A DNA stretch of 64,000 nt from Galeopsis tetrahit (GCA_963675135.1 OY776130.1:16918001-16982000); one strand, 5' to 3'. Counted from the stretch's first letter, positions 21,601 through 33,059 are shown. Translations and numbers: made by a program. Notes: generated from the sequence alone by a model not told the origin.

Positions 21601-22257
21601 GTATGTAACTCATTCCCTTTAATTTTCTTGCAAGATTGAGCAAAGTTTTGAAGTTCTTGAAGGTGTTTCTTGCATGTTTAGGGAAAGTGACGAAAATTTG
21701 AATTTAACATGGGTTTGTTGATTTCTTGGTTATTTCTTCCATGGGCTTTGTGTATTATTGTTTGTTATTGGTAAATAATGAATGACAATGCTTAATTTCA
21801 AATACCCATGAAGAAATTTGAGGAATTTAGGGCTAGAATTGTGAAATTGTGCTTACATGAGAGTGATTGATGTTCTTGGGCATTTTGTGTTTAATTTAGG
21901 AGCATGTTGGTTTGTAAGGATGATTTTTTGTTGGATATTGCTTACCCATGCTATGATTGAGTGAACATAAGTGCTTTTGTTGAGTTTTGTGAAATTTGGT
22001 TCTTTCAAGCCTTTTTACAAATACTTTGTAGGCATGATTTTTATAAAGAAAGTGAGAGGAAATTGTGGGTAATTGAGAAAATAGTAAATTTTTGGATGAA
22101 GTTGGTGGAGCATGATAGAATGACACATGGGCTTTGCTTAGTTGAGAATGTTGATACTTGATTTGTTTGGAATTAGGTGCAAAAGTGGAACTTTGTACAC
22201 TAATGAATTGTGGAAAGAACATTCTAACTAATGGAGTTTATTGTTGCTCATTTGTAG
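21601..22257 (+). other. Candidate leader intron of the Athila extra ORF
   Basis: A strong donor (CCCAAG|GTATGT) ends the C/T-rich leader at 21600. A good acceptor (TTGTTGCTCATTTGTAG) ends at 22257, five bases before the ATG at 22262. The 657-base interval is T-rich and has no long frame, as expected for a plant intron. Not tested against RNA. Confidence 0.5.
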
Positions 22258-22261
22258 AAAA

Positions 22262-23740
22262 ATGTCAAAGAGATCCAAGAAAGGAGAAGGAAGCTCAAGA
22301 CGGAGGGATCCGGTGGACGAGCTTTGCTTCGAAAGATGTGGGAAAAGACCATCTAAATGGGGAATCAACTTGGGTGAAAGAGGAAGAGATTATATTGAGA
22401 CTTTTTCAAGAATTGCAAACACAAAGCATCGACCTACACGCTACCCGGATTTCTTTTTTATGGGAAGGATGGAAATCAGGGATGATGTACATGAATTGTT
22501 CAACAACATCGGGTGGGGGAATTTACTCGAGCTCACAAACGAGACATATGAGGAGTTATCGGTTGAGTTCATGGAAACTTTGAGGGAAGAAGAGCCAACG
22601 AATGGCATTCCGGCCGGAATAACTTTCCGATTAGGAAACGAAGATAGATATCTCTCATGCCCCGAGTTAAATGAAATCTTTGGAACATCATGTGAGGAAG
22701 ACCTTGACGTCTATGATCGGATGAACGCATATGGTGAAGATGGGTTTTGGAAGAGGTTAGCCCGTAAGAATCAACACGATGCTCCTGTCTACTCCTCTAG
22801 TCATTCGAAGGCCTCTCTTTTGCGGAATCCGGTGTTTAGATATGTGCACCGAATCATCGCCAATATTGTGTTTGGGAGATTCGAGGCCGGATCTGTAAGG
22901 AGGGAGGAACTTTTTATCATTAGGAGTATGGTGTTCGGGGAGCAAGTCAATATGGGTGCATTCTTGCTTGATAATTTGTTGACTATGATCAAGCGGAATA
23001 TTCCGAATTTCACAATGGGTGGAATAGTCACGACTATTGCTCAGTACTTCGAGATAGATTTAAGCGGATACACCTTGGTTGAAGGAGGAGGAGGGCTCGA
23101 TTTACACATTATGAGTAGGATGCATATGGTTAAATTGGATCAAAGGATTAACGAATATGTCTTCAGCATTGAAGATGGTGAAAAGTTTTTTCCGATGCCA
23201 TACCCCGTGTTGACTACTTATAGGAGAAGGGAAAATTGGGATATGGCTTCCCCACATCACTTGGAGGTTATTAGAGCTCTGGAAGCCAATGAACGTATCC
23301 CAAGGTTTCGAATCGAGGTGCCTCCACGTGGACCAACCGAAGATGAGCTCGATCAAGAGCTTAACCAAGAATTTTTTCAAGATGCACCTCATGCTTCTCC
23401 TCACCATCATCATAGGGGTGAGTCATCTGCTAATCCTTCATTCCATGAAGGCCTAAGTCGTTCACAGAGAGAGGCCCCACACGTATCACATGTTTATTCA
23501 AGAAGGTCAAATGAAGAAAGGAACCAAGCCAGAGGAATTAATGAGATCACCGTAGCAATTAGAGGATTGCAAACGAGTTTTGATACAAAGTTTTCAGCGG
23601 TCGAGGCAAGCATCACAAGTTTGGGAGCAAGGCAAGAGTCGGTGGGGAACGAGCTGAGATTGATAGGGAAGAACCAACGAGCCTACAATGCATGGATGAT
23701 GCAATACGGATTTCCTGGAGCCCCTCCACCACATCAATGA
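22262..23740 (+). CDS. Athila extra ORF (ATHILA ORF-1-like protein)
   Basis: 492 aa from the ATG at 22262; the open frame extends seven codons upstream without another ATG, through the proposed splice acceptor. It starts with a basic head (MSKRSKKGEGSSRRRDP), compatible with nuclear localisation. A globular part follows (FFFMGRMEIRDDVHELFNNI, YLSCPELNEIFGT, NPVFRYVHRIIANIVFGRFEA, VNMGAFLLDNLLTMIKRN, IVTTIAQYFEIDL), then a His/Ser-rich linker and a C-terminal helix-forming tail. From memory it resembles the Athila ORF-1 family found in many plant genomes; its molecular function is unknown to me. It sits where some Athila elements carry an env-like gene, but I see no signal peptide or membrane anchor. 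The frame is intact although gag and protease of the element are gone. Confidence 0.75.
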   Translation: MSKRSKKGEGSSRRRDPVDELCFERCGKRPSKWGINLGERGRDYIETFSRIANTKHRPTRYPDFFFMGRMEIRDDVHELFNNIGWGNLLELTNETYEELSVEFMETLREEEPTNGIPAGITFRLGNEDRYLSCPELNEIFGTSCEEDLDVYDRMNAYGEDGFWKRLARKNQHDAPVYSSSHSKASLLRNPVFRYVHRIIANIVFGRFEAGSVRREELFIIRSMVFGEQVNMGAFLLDNLLTMIKRNIPNFTMGGIVTTIAQYFEIDLSGYTLVEGGGGLDLHIMSRMHMVKLDQRINEYVFSIEDGEKFFPMPYPVLTTYRRRENWDMASPHHLEVIRALEANERIPRFRIEVPPRGPTEDELDQELNQEFFQDAPHASPHHHHRGESSANPSFHEGLSRSQREAPHVSHVYSRRSNEERNQARGINEITVAIRGLQTSFDTKFSAVEASITSLGARQESVGNELRLIGKNQRAYNAWMMQYGFPGAPPPHQ

Positions 23741-25178
23741 AGAGCATGCTTGGTTCACCTCTAATTCCTTATGCATTATCTTGTTCTTGTTATTCATTTG
23801 ACATTTTAAAAGTCTAGTTATGTGGGGGCATGTAAGGATGATGGGATGATTTTATTTTTCGTGTGGATTTGTGTGGTTTGATGTTGTTTTTATTTATTTG
23901 AAATGTGTGTGAGTAGGGATGTGTTGTGAGTGAATGTTACAGATTGTGTTTGGGTTGTGAAATTGTTGAATGGTATGGTCATTGAGACACATTTGATGAT
24001 GAGTTGTTGTGAATTTTATTCCTTAAATGTGTACATAATTGGGATGAATCATCATGTTTATGTTGTTGTCATCTATTCGCCTATGGATGTTTTGCATACA
24101 CAATGAGTTACGTGTGATGATGATTGATGAATGATTGAGTCTTGAATGAACCGGTGAGAGTTGAGCTTTGAACCGAACATTATTCCGGTTTATTTCATTT
24201 TAGAGTGGATCAATTCATTGCTTGTTTTTCTAGAACTTGCCCAAGTTCTTGCTTGAGATCATACTTGTGTGATACTCTGAGATATGATGTAGGCCATCTT
24301 TCGTACTACAAGTCACTTAGCCATATTTTTCCAAATAACCAAAGAAATCTTTCGTAGTTAGCCCTTTTGAGCTTGAGTTCCCATTCTCTTGGCAACCTAC
24401 CATGTTTAACCATTTAGCTTTTTGAGCCTTTAATGTCCAATTCTAGTGGAGAACAAAAAGAAAGTGGTAAAACATATGCTTAAGTGCCTTTGGTTTGAAG
24501 AGAAAAATTGACAAGGTTGTGAAAAGAAAGAAAAAGATGGAAGTGATGAGAAAATGAGAAAATAAAAATAAAAATTTGAGAGAGAAAAGAGGGACAATGA
24601 GCCCCAAGTGCTTAAGAAGAAAATAAATTGGCTACAAAAAGATGAGGAGATGATTGCTTGTGAGAAATTTGAATGAAAAGAGAGAATGAAGGTTTGTAAA
24701 TCATATGAGCATAAGCTTGATATGTTGAAAAACAACTTTCGTTCTCCACTAGACGAGTCACTTCGTCCATATTCATCATACCCCGTCCAAAGAGCCAACG
24801 TTACGTCCTTTGTTAAGACCTATTGATCTCATAGTTGAACATGTTTGTGGTGGAAAGATGGTAGAGCTTGGGCAAGCTTATGGTAATTGCAATGCATGAT
24901 TTGATTGATGAGTGTCTATTGTCCTTAATTTGTTTGAGTGTTTGAGTGAAACACTATATCTTGTGAGTTGAGCTTGAGCATTTGGATATTGTCATCACCA
25001 TCACTTGTTATTGTATGTGGAGCATGTGTGGGGTAATTAGATTGATTTTCAATGATGAACTTGTGATCATTTTGAGAATGTATCTTGAGGAAGAAGAATT
25101 CATTTCATTCATTGGAGACGTGGGATCTTTCATTGCTTATCTATTTGCAATTGTATAACCTCTTGCTTTTATTCTTTT
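23741..25178 (+). other. Athila 3' noncoding region
   Basis: About 1.4 kb with no supported gene. The first half is T/G-rich with many GTTGTG and ATGATG phrases. At 24490-24690 an A/G-rich tract (GAAAAGAAAGAAAAAGATGG) occurs. A short hairpin follows at its end. Confidence 0.7.
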
Positions 25179-25216
25179 GTTACTCGGGGACGAGCAACGG
25201 TTTAAGTTTGGGAGGG
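25179..25216 (+). promoter_or_regulatory. Athila polypurine tract with upstream hairpin
   Basis: GTTACTCG and CGAGCAAC pair around GGGA (25179-25198, one mismatch). The tract TTTAAGTTTGGGAGGG (25201-25216) then abuts the 3' LTR. It should prime plus-strand DNA. The hairpin-then-AAGTTTGGG layout repeats the two structures behind pol. Confidence 0.8.
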
Positions 25217-26937
25217 TGATTCGATTGTAAATTGTATGAGATTTTGTGTGTTTTAGTGATAAACTATTGTGGTTTTACATGCATTTTCATGTTAAGAGGC
25301 TTGACTTGATGGAGAAAGGTTTGTGAGCTCGTTTTGTAGGAATACGAAGCGAATTAAGCGTCAAAATCACAAAAAGAGTGTCAATCTTTATTGACACTCG
25401 TATGAGACGTAGCAATGAGGCAAGGGAGCATGTGCAAAACGTTTGAGAAGACTCGAGATGGAAAACTGATGAAAAGGACGGAAAAATGGCCAAAGTCGAA
25501 GGTTCCACCCGGTCGGGCCGTTCATACTCAGAAATGCAAGTCGAAGGTTTCGCCCGGCCGGGTGGCATCACTCGCCCAGCCGGGCCGTTCATGCGCATAA
25601 AAGGAGGCAAGGTCGAAGGGTCCGCCAGGCCGGGCGGCATCACTCGCCCGGCCGGGCCGTTCAAGCACCAAATGTCAACCCAACTTACGAAGGTTTGGCC
25701 CGGCCGGGCGGTTCATTTTTCGGGGGTATTTGCCAAAACTTGCCAAATTTGAGGGACTTAAGTGCAATTCTTGTTTTGGGGATTTCTCACAACATATATA
25801 AAGGGCCCTTAGCCAGTTTTGAGGATATACTACTTTGGAGAGCAATTCACACACACAATCACACATAGTCATAGGTGTTTTTCATATTTTGCAATTTCCT
25901 TTGATAGATAGCTTAGATTCTTGTTTAGTTGGAGAATTCAAGTGAAGATTTCCATTGGGCTTTGTAAGTAATTGAAGTTTGTAGCTACATTTCAAGTTTT
26001 AAGGTGATATCTCTTTAATTCTCATTTCAATTTACCAATTCTCTTATTTCTTATTTCTTAATTGTTATGGATTGTGTGAATTCTTGCATTCTAGCCATGG
26101 ATTTCTATCTTAGAACCATGGGCTAAGTCTTAATTGCCTAGGGTGTTGAAGTTTTGGTGGTCAAGTGGTGTAATTATGGATTAATTGCATGATTAGCTTA
26201 GGAATTGGGTGTATATGTTTCTAGTGTGGTAATTTGCATGATTCAATTGGTTAATTCACCCTATTAGCAAGCATTCTTAGTTTTGTCAATTTCAACGACC
26301 GTATTGGGTTGCATGATTAAGAATGTGTGTATGAGCTTGGATTAATCGATTAGAATTAACATAGTAATTAGCTACACCGACCGGGGGTTAATTGCTTAGA
26401 TAGACGACACTAGACACTAGTCGATTAGAGGTCGTCTATTAGATTAGTGAAAGGGCGTCTCATAAACATTAGTAACCGTGTTGAACGTGTTTATGAGACA
26501 CTATCCTAAAATCTTATGGCATTGATTGGACGATATAATTGCTAGTTGATGCACGTGTTCACCTAGGCCTCACAAGGGATTGGTCGACACACACGAGTGA
26601 TAGCCTTTAGCTCTACCCAATACATTAGGTTTAATTTGTGTATTTTGGCCCAATAATTCACCACACAACCTACAAAATGGATACACCCGAGGCAATACTC
26701 TCTCACCTTGCACTTTCGAAATGAAGTTAGATATCTTGTTATTGCATTTGTTCATTTCTTCTTGTTTAGTTTGTTTAGTTTAGTACTTGTGTTTTTAATT
26801 CTCGAAAATCCAAACAAACAAGCTTAGTTACTACAATGGCATGATAACTTGCAACTTCAGGGTTTCATTGATACTCAATTAAGTCCTTGGAACGAAAATA
26901 TACTTGGGAAAACTTATCCAAAAATACGAACATGTCA
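25217..26937 (+). repeat. 3' LTR of the Athila element
   Basis: 1721 bp, starting TGATTCGATTG and ending GAACATGTCA, followed by the duplication GTTGG at 26938-26942. The TATA box is at 25793-25803. Compared with the 5' LTR it has lost part of the GC-rich array and shows a modest number of single-base changes, so the insertion is fairly recent. Confidence 0.93.
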
Positions 26938-26942
26938 GTTGG

Positions 26943-27912
26943 CTTCAGAAGGGTTGCGTGCTGCAAGGGTTGCTTCAGTTGCTTTTGAGAGCAATGGATC
27001 TGAAGGGGCTTTGCTCAGGGGAGTTGGCTCATGAAGTGCAGCTTCTAAGAACTTTGAATAATTGAGCATAGATGAGTCAAGGGGAGATTGCAATCTTGTC
27101 TCATCTACTGCTAAGTCTGCTAGCACATCTATCCCACTTCTTTGCACACTCCCTTTTGGAGAATATCTCTTTGTAAGATTGAGAGGGGTGATGGGTTTAT
27201 TTGTTGGGGTTATATGAGTTTCAGGGGAGTTGGCTTCAGGATTTTGAGTTTCAGGAAGGTTGGCCTCTATTGGTTGACCTTCAGGGACCTTGGACTCTGG
27301 AGTTCCAGAACCAGAAGAATTGTCCTCTACTGAAGTCCTTCTTTTTCTGATCTCTTCAGTAGAGTTGTCCTCTACTGAAGTTGAGTCATTTTGATCATAG
27401 AATTCAGGATAATTAAATGCAGGATCTAATTCATGATCATAATCAGGGGTGTTGTCCTCAATATCAGGGATATTGGCATTTTCAACATTGTTGGTTCCCC
27501 CTTGATTATTTGACCCATTAACTACCTCAGCAGGGACTGCTTCTTCATTGGTAGTTGATACCTGGATGTGAACTGGGATTGGATCATTCAGTTCACCATT
27601 TCCTTCAGTGGGGTTTGCCTCAGGAAGTTTGCCTTCAGGATTGTTGTCCATTCTTATGATTTCAGGTAGGTTGGCTTGGACAACATCTAGGAATTCAGTG
27701 TCTTTGCCCTTTAGGCTTAGTCTGGTTGTCCTTTGTGTGATTTCTTCTGCCTCTAAGTCCTTGTTCCTGAACTCATGAGTAGATTCATCAAACACAACAT
27801 GAGGTGTTTCTTCGACAATAAGGGTTTTCTTGTTGTAGACTCTGAAAGCTCTATTGATTTGGGAATATCCAAGGAATACTCCCTCATCAGCTTTGCTATC
27901 AAAGGCTTTCAA
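26943..27912 (-). pseudogene. Copia pol linker fused in frame to the extra ORF (RT-RNase H deleted)
   Basis: On the minus strand the protein follows the plus-strand pol at 1-2334 from KAFDSKADEGVFLGYSQI down to STEEIRKRRT. Where the other copy continues with WLSDHPTDL and RT, this one reads SVEDNSSGSGTPESK, which belongs to the acidic N-terminal part of the extra ORF. A direct repeat around TTGTCCTCTACTGAAGT (plus strand, near 27319 and 27365) marks the junction and suggests repeat-mediated deletion. The fusion stays open until the Athila insertion and continues in frame beyond it. Confidence 0.85.
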
Positions 27913-29073
27913 CTATTCTTTCCCATTGTTGTGAATGAAGCACTTACAACCAAATATGTGAAAGTATGACACTTTAGGCATTCTTCCTTTCCAGAGTTCA
28001 TAGGGGGTTTTGCCTTGCCCCTTAGTAATCAAACATCTATTTTGAGTATGGCATGCAGTGTTTATAGCTTCAACCCAAAACCTCTTAGGTAGATTTGAAT
28101 CAGCAATTAAAGTTCTTGCAGCTTCTTTTAAGGTTCTATTTCTTCTTTCAGCAACTCCATTTTGTTGAGGAGTTCTGGCTGCTGAGGTTTCATGAGCTAT
28201 TCCATTTGATGTGCAATACTCATTGATGTAAGAATTTATGAACTTGTCAGATCTTATCTTGATAATGCTAAGGCTTTTCTCATTTAACAATCTCTTTAAA
28301 AGTTCGGGCAGTTTGACTTGTGTTTCCTTCTTATTAAGGAGAAATACTACCCATGTGAACTTAGAGAAGTCATCTACTACCACCAATGTGTATTTTCTGC
28401 CATTTATACTTGTAGGGGTAATTGGTCCAAATAAGTCCATATGTAAGAGTTCAAGTACCCTTTCAGTAGAAATGACTGGTTTTCCTTTGAATGAGGCTTT
28501 GATTTGTTTTCCTTCTTGGTATGGTTTACAGACATGCTCTTTAATGAAAACCTCATTAGGTAGTCCTTTAACTAATGCATTTCTAGCAAGTTTGTTCATT
28601 GTTTTGAAGTTCAGGTGGTTTAGTCTCTTATGCCATAACCAACTTTGTTCACTAAAACTCTTAGCAATGAAGCATGCAACATCAGTAGACTTGTCCCAGT
28701 CTGCAAAATACACATTTCCTTTCCTAGTTCCAGTCAATAGAATTTGTTGAGTCTTATCTTTGATTAAGCATTTTCCACTTGAGAACTCAACATTGAAATC
28801 TTTATCACAGAATTGACTGATACTTAGGAGATTATACTTGAGTCCAGCCACAAAAGATACATTGGATACTTTGTTGTTACGAATCATCAAGGTACCATAA
28901 CCTTTTGTTGTTGCTTGTGAGCTGTCTCCAAATGTGACATTTGGGCCTTCTTTTTCAATAAAATCAGTGAGGAGTTCCTTATTTCCAGTCATGTACTTTG
29001 AACATCCACTGTCAAGGTACCATGCTGACTTTTTGCTCATACTTCTCTTCTTGTGGCCCAAAGGTACCTGCAA
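27913..29073 (-). pseudogene. Copia protease and integrase
   Basis: The protease active site is in SAWYLDSGCSKYMTG. The GAG-pre-integrase part carries LWHKRLNHLNFKTMNKL. The second half of the HHCC zinc site reads CKPYQEGKQ, so one Cys is missing (normally CxxC). The integrase core has Asp in LLHMDLFGPI, a second Asp in KIRSDKF and Glu in QQNGVAERRNRTL. A TAA/TAG at each end breaks the polyprotein: after the gag extension (29074) and after FIHNNGKE (27913), where the sister copy has Gln. Inactive as it stands. Confidence 0.88.
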
Positions 29074-30075
29074 TTAGATAGGTTTAGGTACGCTTTGATT
29101 TTTGGGTCCTGAGAGGTTAGCTGTACCTTTAGGAACCCAAACTTGTCTAATAACCCTGATTGACTCAAGGTGGCTAAGTTGTTTTCCTCTAGCATCAACA
29201 TACACTGTCTTTCCCTTAAATGCCTTTGGGAAAGTATGTGTGAAAGTGTTAACTTTGTAAGTTTCAGGAGAGTTGTCAAATCTCCTGAACTTATGAGTTC
29301 TTTGTGCTACTTGAGGGAATCTTTGAGGAAAGGCATTCTTATGACCATTACCCTTTGGCATGTAGGGTTTTGGTTGTCTCATTTTAGTTTGCCTTTGAGG
29401 ATTGTTGTCCTTAGGTCTATTCAGCTGAGGCTTTCTCAGTAGAGTTGGCCTAGGCTGATTATACCTTGGATAACTCCTCTGAACATTGTTCAGGAGAGTT
29501 GCCCTACCATTGGGTCTACTCTGCTGACCAACATTCCTCTTGTGTTCAGGGACTTTGGCCTTTTCCTTAGGTTTGGGCCTAGTCTCCTGAAGCACTTGAG
29601 CTGGCAATTCATCCATTTTGCCCTTTCCTTTATTCAGTGGCTGAATCATTTCATTTTCAGCTTGTTGTGCCACTGATTTGACAAAGATTCTCTTAGTGTT
29701 ACTTGTAGAAGCAACACTAAGACAAGGTGAAGATTCAAATGGATCAAAACCTAATCCACTTCTTTGAGCCATAGGTCTTTGGTAACTCTGAATTTCCTCT
29801 ATTGCTTTAGTGGATCTCCTCAGAGCAGACATCTTTAATTTCAGGCTCTCTTCACTTGATTTTAGAATATCATACTCATGTGAGAGGTTTTCAAATTTAG
29901 CTTGAAGAATCTTTAGTTCAAAGTCTTTTCTCTTCTGAGATAGGAGTTGATCATCAATCTCTTTTTGTTGGTCAACTATCCTGAGATTTGCTTCCTCAAG
30001 CTCTCTCATGACTTGTTGATACAACTCAGTAGACTTGACATCAACAACTAACTCAGAGTTTTTAGCAAGCTCAAT
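29074..30075 (-). pseudogene. Copia gag C-terminal extension, coiled coil and basic tail
   Basis: Separated from gag by one stop codon in the same frame. The N-terminal third (QQVMRELEEANLRIVDQQKE to SEESLKLKMSALRR) has heptad-like spacing and should form a coiled coil. The remainder is basic and rich in Pro, Arg and Asn (YPRYNQPRPTLLRKPQLNRP), compatible with RNA binding. Such long gag-pro linkers are usual in SIRE elements. It runs directly into the protease region after another stop. Confidence 0.75.
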
Positions 30076-31593
30076 TTACAATCTTTCATTTTCTCGCACA
30101 CAATTGTCATGAAATTCTTGTAGCATAGTGAAATCTTCCATCAACTTTCCAAGAGAAAGTTTTAAGTTGACTTCACTAGTGTTTTGTGAGATGAATGATG
30201 GTGAGCTAGAAGTTGAGGATACCTCATCATCCTCAAGAGCCATGTTGCATACATCATCATCATCATCACTGCTTGAGAACAGTCCATCAGAAGAGTTGAA
30301 GCTTTCAGCACTATCAGATTCTTCACCAGCCATCATGGCTTTTCTATTTGTGAACTTTATGTCTCTTTTTGCTTGCCTTTCTCTTCTTTCCTTAGAGCTT
30401 AATTCAGGGCAGTCATACTGGAAATGCACTTTCTTCTTGCAATTATAGCACAGGTCTTCATCATCATCCTTCTTGGGTTCATCTCTTCTTCTTGATGATG
30501 AAGGTTCAGCTCTACTGGACCTTCTCCTATCAGAGTACTTGTCTTCTGATATTTTCTCTTCAGGCTTCTTGACCTCAGCCTGAGCTTTGGGAGAGTTGTA
30601 CCTTCTCCTGAACTTGTTGTCTTGGTAGAATTTCTTGTATCTACCAAACCTTGAATTTAGTTTTTCAAATCTTCTAGCCATCAGGGCTAGTTCCTCCTTC
30701 ATTTCAGTCTTGGAGACTGACTTTGATGATCTAGGGGTGGACTGCATTTCTGGTTCAGCAGTTTTGGCTTTGAATGCCACTCCCTTTGTAGGAATTGAAC
30801 GTTCCTCAACAAACTTTCTTCTGTTGAGATCGAACTCATAAGCCTTGAGTTCAGAGAAGATTTGTTGCATGGGCATGGTGGAGAGATCCTTGGTAATTTG
30901 CATCATAACAGCATAGACATCCCACTTTTGAGTGAGACTTCTCAAGATCTTTAATCCAACCTCTCTCTTGGAGTACACCTGGCCCAATGAGTTGATCTCA
31001 TTCATCACATCAGTGAATCTACCAGCAAATTTGTCAATGGACTCCTCAGACTCCATTGTGAATTGTTCAAATTTCTGCACAGCTACTTGTAGCTTGTTCT
31101 CCTTTATCTTTTCAGTACCCTCACACATTTCAGTAAGAGTATCCCAAATTTCTTTGGCAGTTGTGCAGTGGTAGACTCTTCCCATGATTGCATCTGGAAT
31201 TGTTTGATAGAGGGTGTTCATGGCAAGATAATTCAAATTATCTTTCCTCTTTTCTTCAGAGGTGAAGTCATCTTCATCTTTGGGGAGCACATCTCTTGTG
31301 TCTGCCCTTTGAGCCTCAGTGACTCTGGGATTGACTTGAGTGAACACAAAAGGACCTCTTGTGATCACTCTCAACATGTCAGTGTGTAGGGATGCAAGAT
31401 GAGCCCTCATTCTGATTTTCCAGAAATCAAAGTTGTCTATTGAGAACATGGGCAACTTATGATGTGAGATGTGGTTGATTGGATTTGTGGCCATATTGTC
31501 CAATCCTTGAACAGCAAGAGGTGGAACAGCAGCATTAATGTTTTGATCAGGATTTTGTTGCTGGTTCTGGTTGTTGTTGTTTCCTCTTGTCAT
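30076..31593 (-). CDS. gag: Copia gag polyprotein
   Basis: The first ATG is at 31593 (MTRGNNNNQNQQQ); the frame is open slightly further upstream without an ATG. It has a UBN2-type gag domain (FDFWKIRMRAHLASL, IWDTLTEMCEGTEKIKE, FEQFTMESEESIDKFAGRF), then a Lys/Arg/Ser-rich stretch and one zinc knuckle CYNCKKKVHFQYDC (C-x2-C-x4-H-x4-C, with Lys where Gly is usual). The C-terminal part is acidic and Ser-rich (SDSAESFNSSDGLFSSSDDD). It should form the capsid and package RNA. The frame is intact for about 505 codons; the stop separates it from an extension that was probably once fused. Confidence 0.88.
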   Translation of the reverse strand: MTRGNNNNQNQQQNPDQNINAAVPPLAVQGLDNMATNPINHISHHKLPMFSIDNFDFWKIRMRAHLASLHTDMLRVITRGPFVFTQVNPRVTEAQRADTRDVLPKDEDDFTSEEKRKDNLNYLAMNTLYQTIPDAIMGRVYHCTTAKEIWDTLTEMCEGTEKIKENKLQVAVQKFEQFTMESEESIDKFAGRFTDVMNEINSLGQVYSKREVGLKILRSLTQKWDVYAVMMQITKDLSTMPMQQIFSELKAYEFDLNRRKFVEERSIPTKGVAFKAKTAEPEMQSTPRSSKSVSKTEMKEELALMARRFEKLNSRFGRYKKFYQDNKFRRRYNSPKAQAEVKKPEEKISEDKYSDRRRSSRAEPSSSRRRDEPKKDDDEDLCYNCKKKVHFQYDCPELSSKERRERQAKRDIKFTNRKAMMAGEESDSAESFNSSDGLFSSSDDDDDVCNMALEDDEVSSTSSSPSFISQNTSEVNLKLSLGKLMEDFTMLQEFHDNCVRENERL

Positions 31594-31716
31594 TTCTTCA
31601 AGAAAAGGGTTAGACACTGGATATCAAGGATTTCAGATAGATCAGTTCAGTGACCACACCAAATATGTGATTTTGAAAATCAAGATGGATTTTCAGAAGC
31701 AGTGGTCTTTGAACCC

Positions 31717-31731
31717 CCTGCTCTGATACCA
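31717..31731 (-). promoter_or_regulatory. Copia primer-binding site (initiator tRNA-Met)
   Basis: The minus strand reads TGGTATCAGAGCAGG two bases after the LTR end, the standard plant copia PBS complementary to the 3' end of initiator tRNA-Met. Its inner part, TATCAGAGCA, is the reverse complement of the motif repeated in the 3' UTR. Confidence 0.93.
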
Positions 31732-33000
31732 CTTGTTGGTCCTGAAAGGAGTATATAACAAGTGTATGGGGGGAATACACTTGTATGCAAATCTTTTCAA
31801 ACTTTGATCAAACCAGAGATCAGCAAGGTTGTCCTGGACAACTCTGCTGATATGATTAACTTTTTATAGATAATCAAGCTACTAAGTACTATTGAATACT
31901 TCGTTGAATAACTATCTAAGGGAGTTATATGTGCGGAATTAATGGTTGGCCCTTTAGTTTAAACTCCTTTTAAGTTCTGAAATTACTTAGTCAATCAATC
32001 CAGTTTTCAGGGAATTTGTCCAAATGTCTTTTGCACAGTCTTTGAATGTTTGTCCTTTGAAAGATCGGTTTTGTGTACAGTGTTGAATGAATGAAAGTAC
32101 TTGAAAGCAAATCAACACAATAGTTTATAGTGGTTCAGAGACTCAAGCTCCTACATCCACTTTCCCTGATTTAACAGGATAATTCCTTCACTCTTGGAAA
32201 TAACTTGTTTTATAGTGTCAAGGTGCACTTGATTAAGAACACCACTCCTTGGTGAATTGATCCCTAGGATGTCTAGAGTCCTAGTACCCTCTTCTCAACT
32301 CACAACTGAACTGTTCTTCTCTCAACAGTCAGCTCCTACCACTTCTACTACTACAACCTTCTCACTTTCTCACTTGAAAGATGTAAGGGTTGAAGTAAGG
32401 TACCAACTAATGAGATATCCTTTACAAAGAAGATCAGTGTATAAGGATAGGATATCTCTCTAAGTTTTGTATGGATATACAATAAGGTTCAGCTTAGAAG
32501 AAGTGTATGAAGACTAAGGTAGTCTCTTTGAAAGCTTGAAAGCACTTTGACTTGTAGGATAGTTGGATATTCTTGTCAAGGTTGAGGTGCTTCAAATGGT
32601 CTTCACACTTCTGTATTTATAGACAAATAAATGAAGGATTTGCCCGTTGGAGAGGCAGCCTCAAATGTCCATAAATATCTTCTTTGAGTTCTTCAACTTA
32701 GAAGACAGTTTCTTGATAGTGACATGTCCTCATTTGGGAAATAAACGGCTGCATAGACTTTGTCTTCATTCTGCAGCACTCTTCCCAATGTCTGACTTTA
32801 AGATTCACTTGTTCAAACATGGACATGGCTTCTGATAGTTGATCCAAAGATAGGACAACCTTCCTTATCAATTTGGACAACTCTGCTTATCACTATCAGC
32901 AGACTTGCTTATCAGCATAGTTGGCTTGCTCTTTTCAGATGACTTGGCTCTTTCCCTTTGCATGTATTCTTTTCATGAATTTTTGAAGATCTTAAAGTGT

Positions 33001-33059
33001 CCACATTGGTTGTAACTTCAAAAGTTATAACTCTCCTGAAAGAGTTACAACCAATGTGG
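33001..33059 (+). repeat. 17-bp inverted repeat at the Harbinger left end
   Basis: CCACATTGGTTGTAACT (33001-33017) is the perfect reverse complement of 33043-33059. The terminal repeat is thus duplicated in inverted orientation 25 bases inwards, able to form a hairpin at the left end only. The right end carries a single copy. Confidence 0.85.

Larger units (their letters stand above)
15331..26937 (+). mobile_element. Athila-type Ty3/gypsy retrotransposon nested in the copia extra ORF
   Basis: LTRs of 1766 and 1721 bp flank RT, RNase H and integrase. A long spacer follows, with an internal promoter-like block, an intron-like block and an Athila-type extra ORF. The duplication GTTGG is intact. 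Immediately after the 5' LTR there is no primer-binding site, gag or protease; the sequence goes straight into the region before RT, so a 5' internal deletion made this copy non-autonomous. Pol has one frameshift. Confidence 0.92.

Noticed and set aside
22262..23740. Calling the Athila extra ORF an envelope gene
   Set aside because: No signal peptide, transmembrane segment or cleavage motif is visible. Position alone is not enough.
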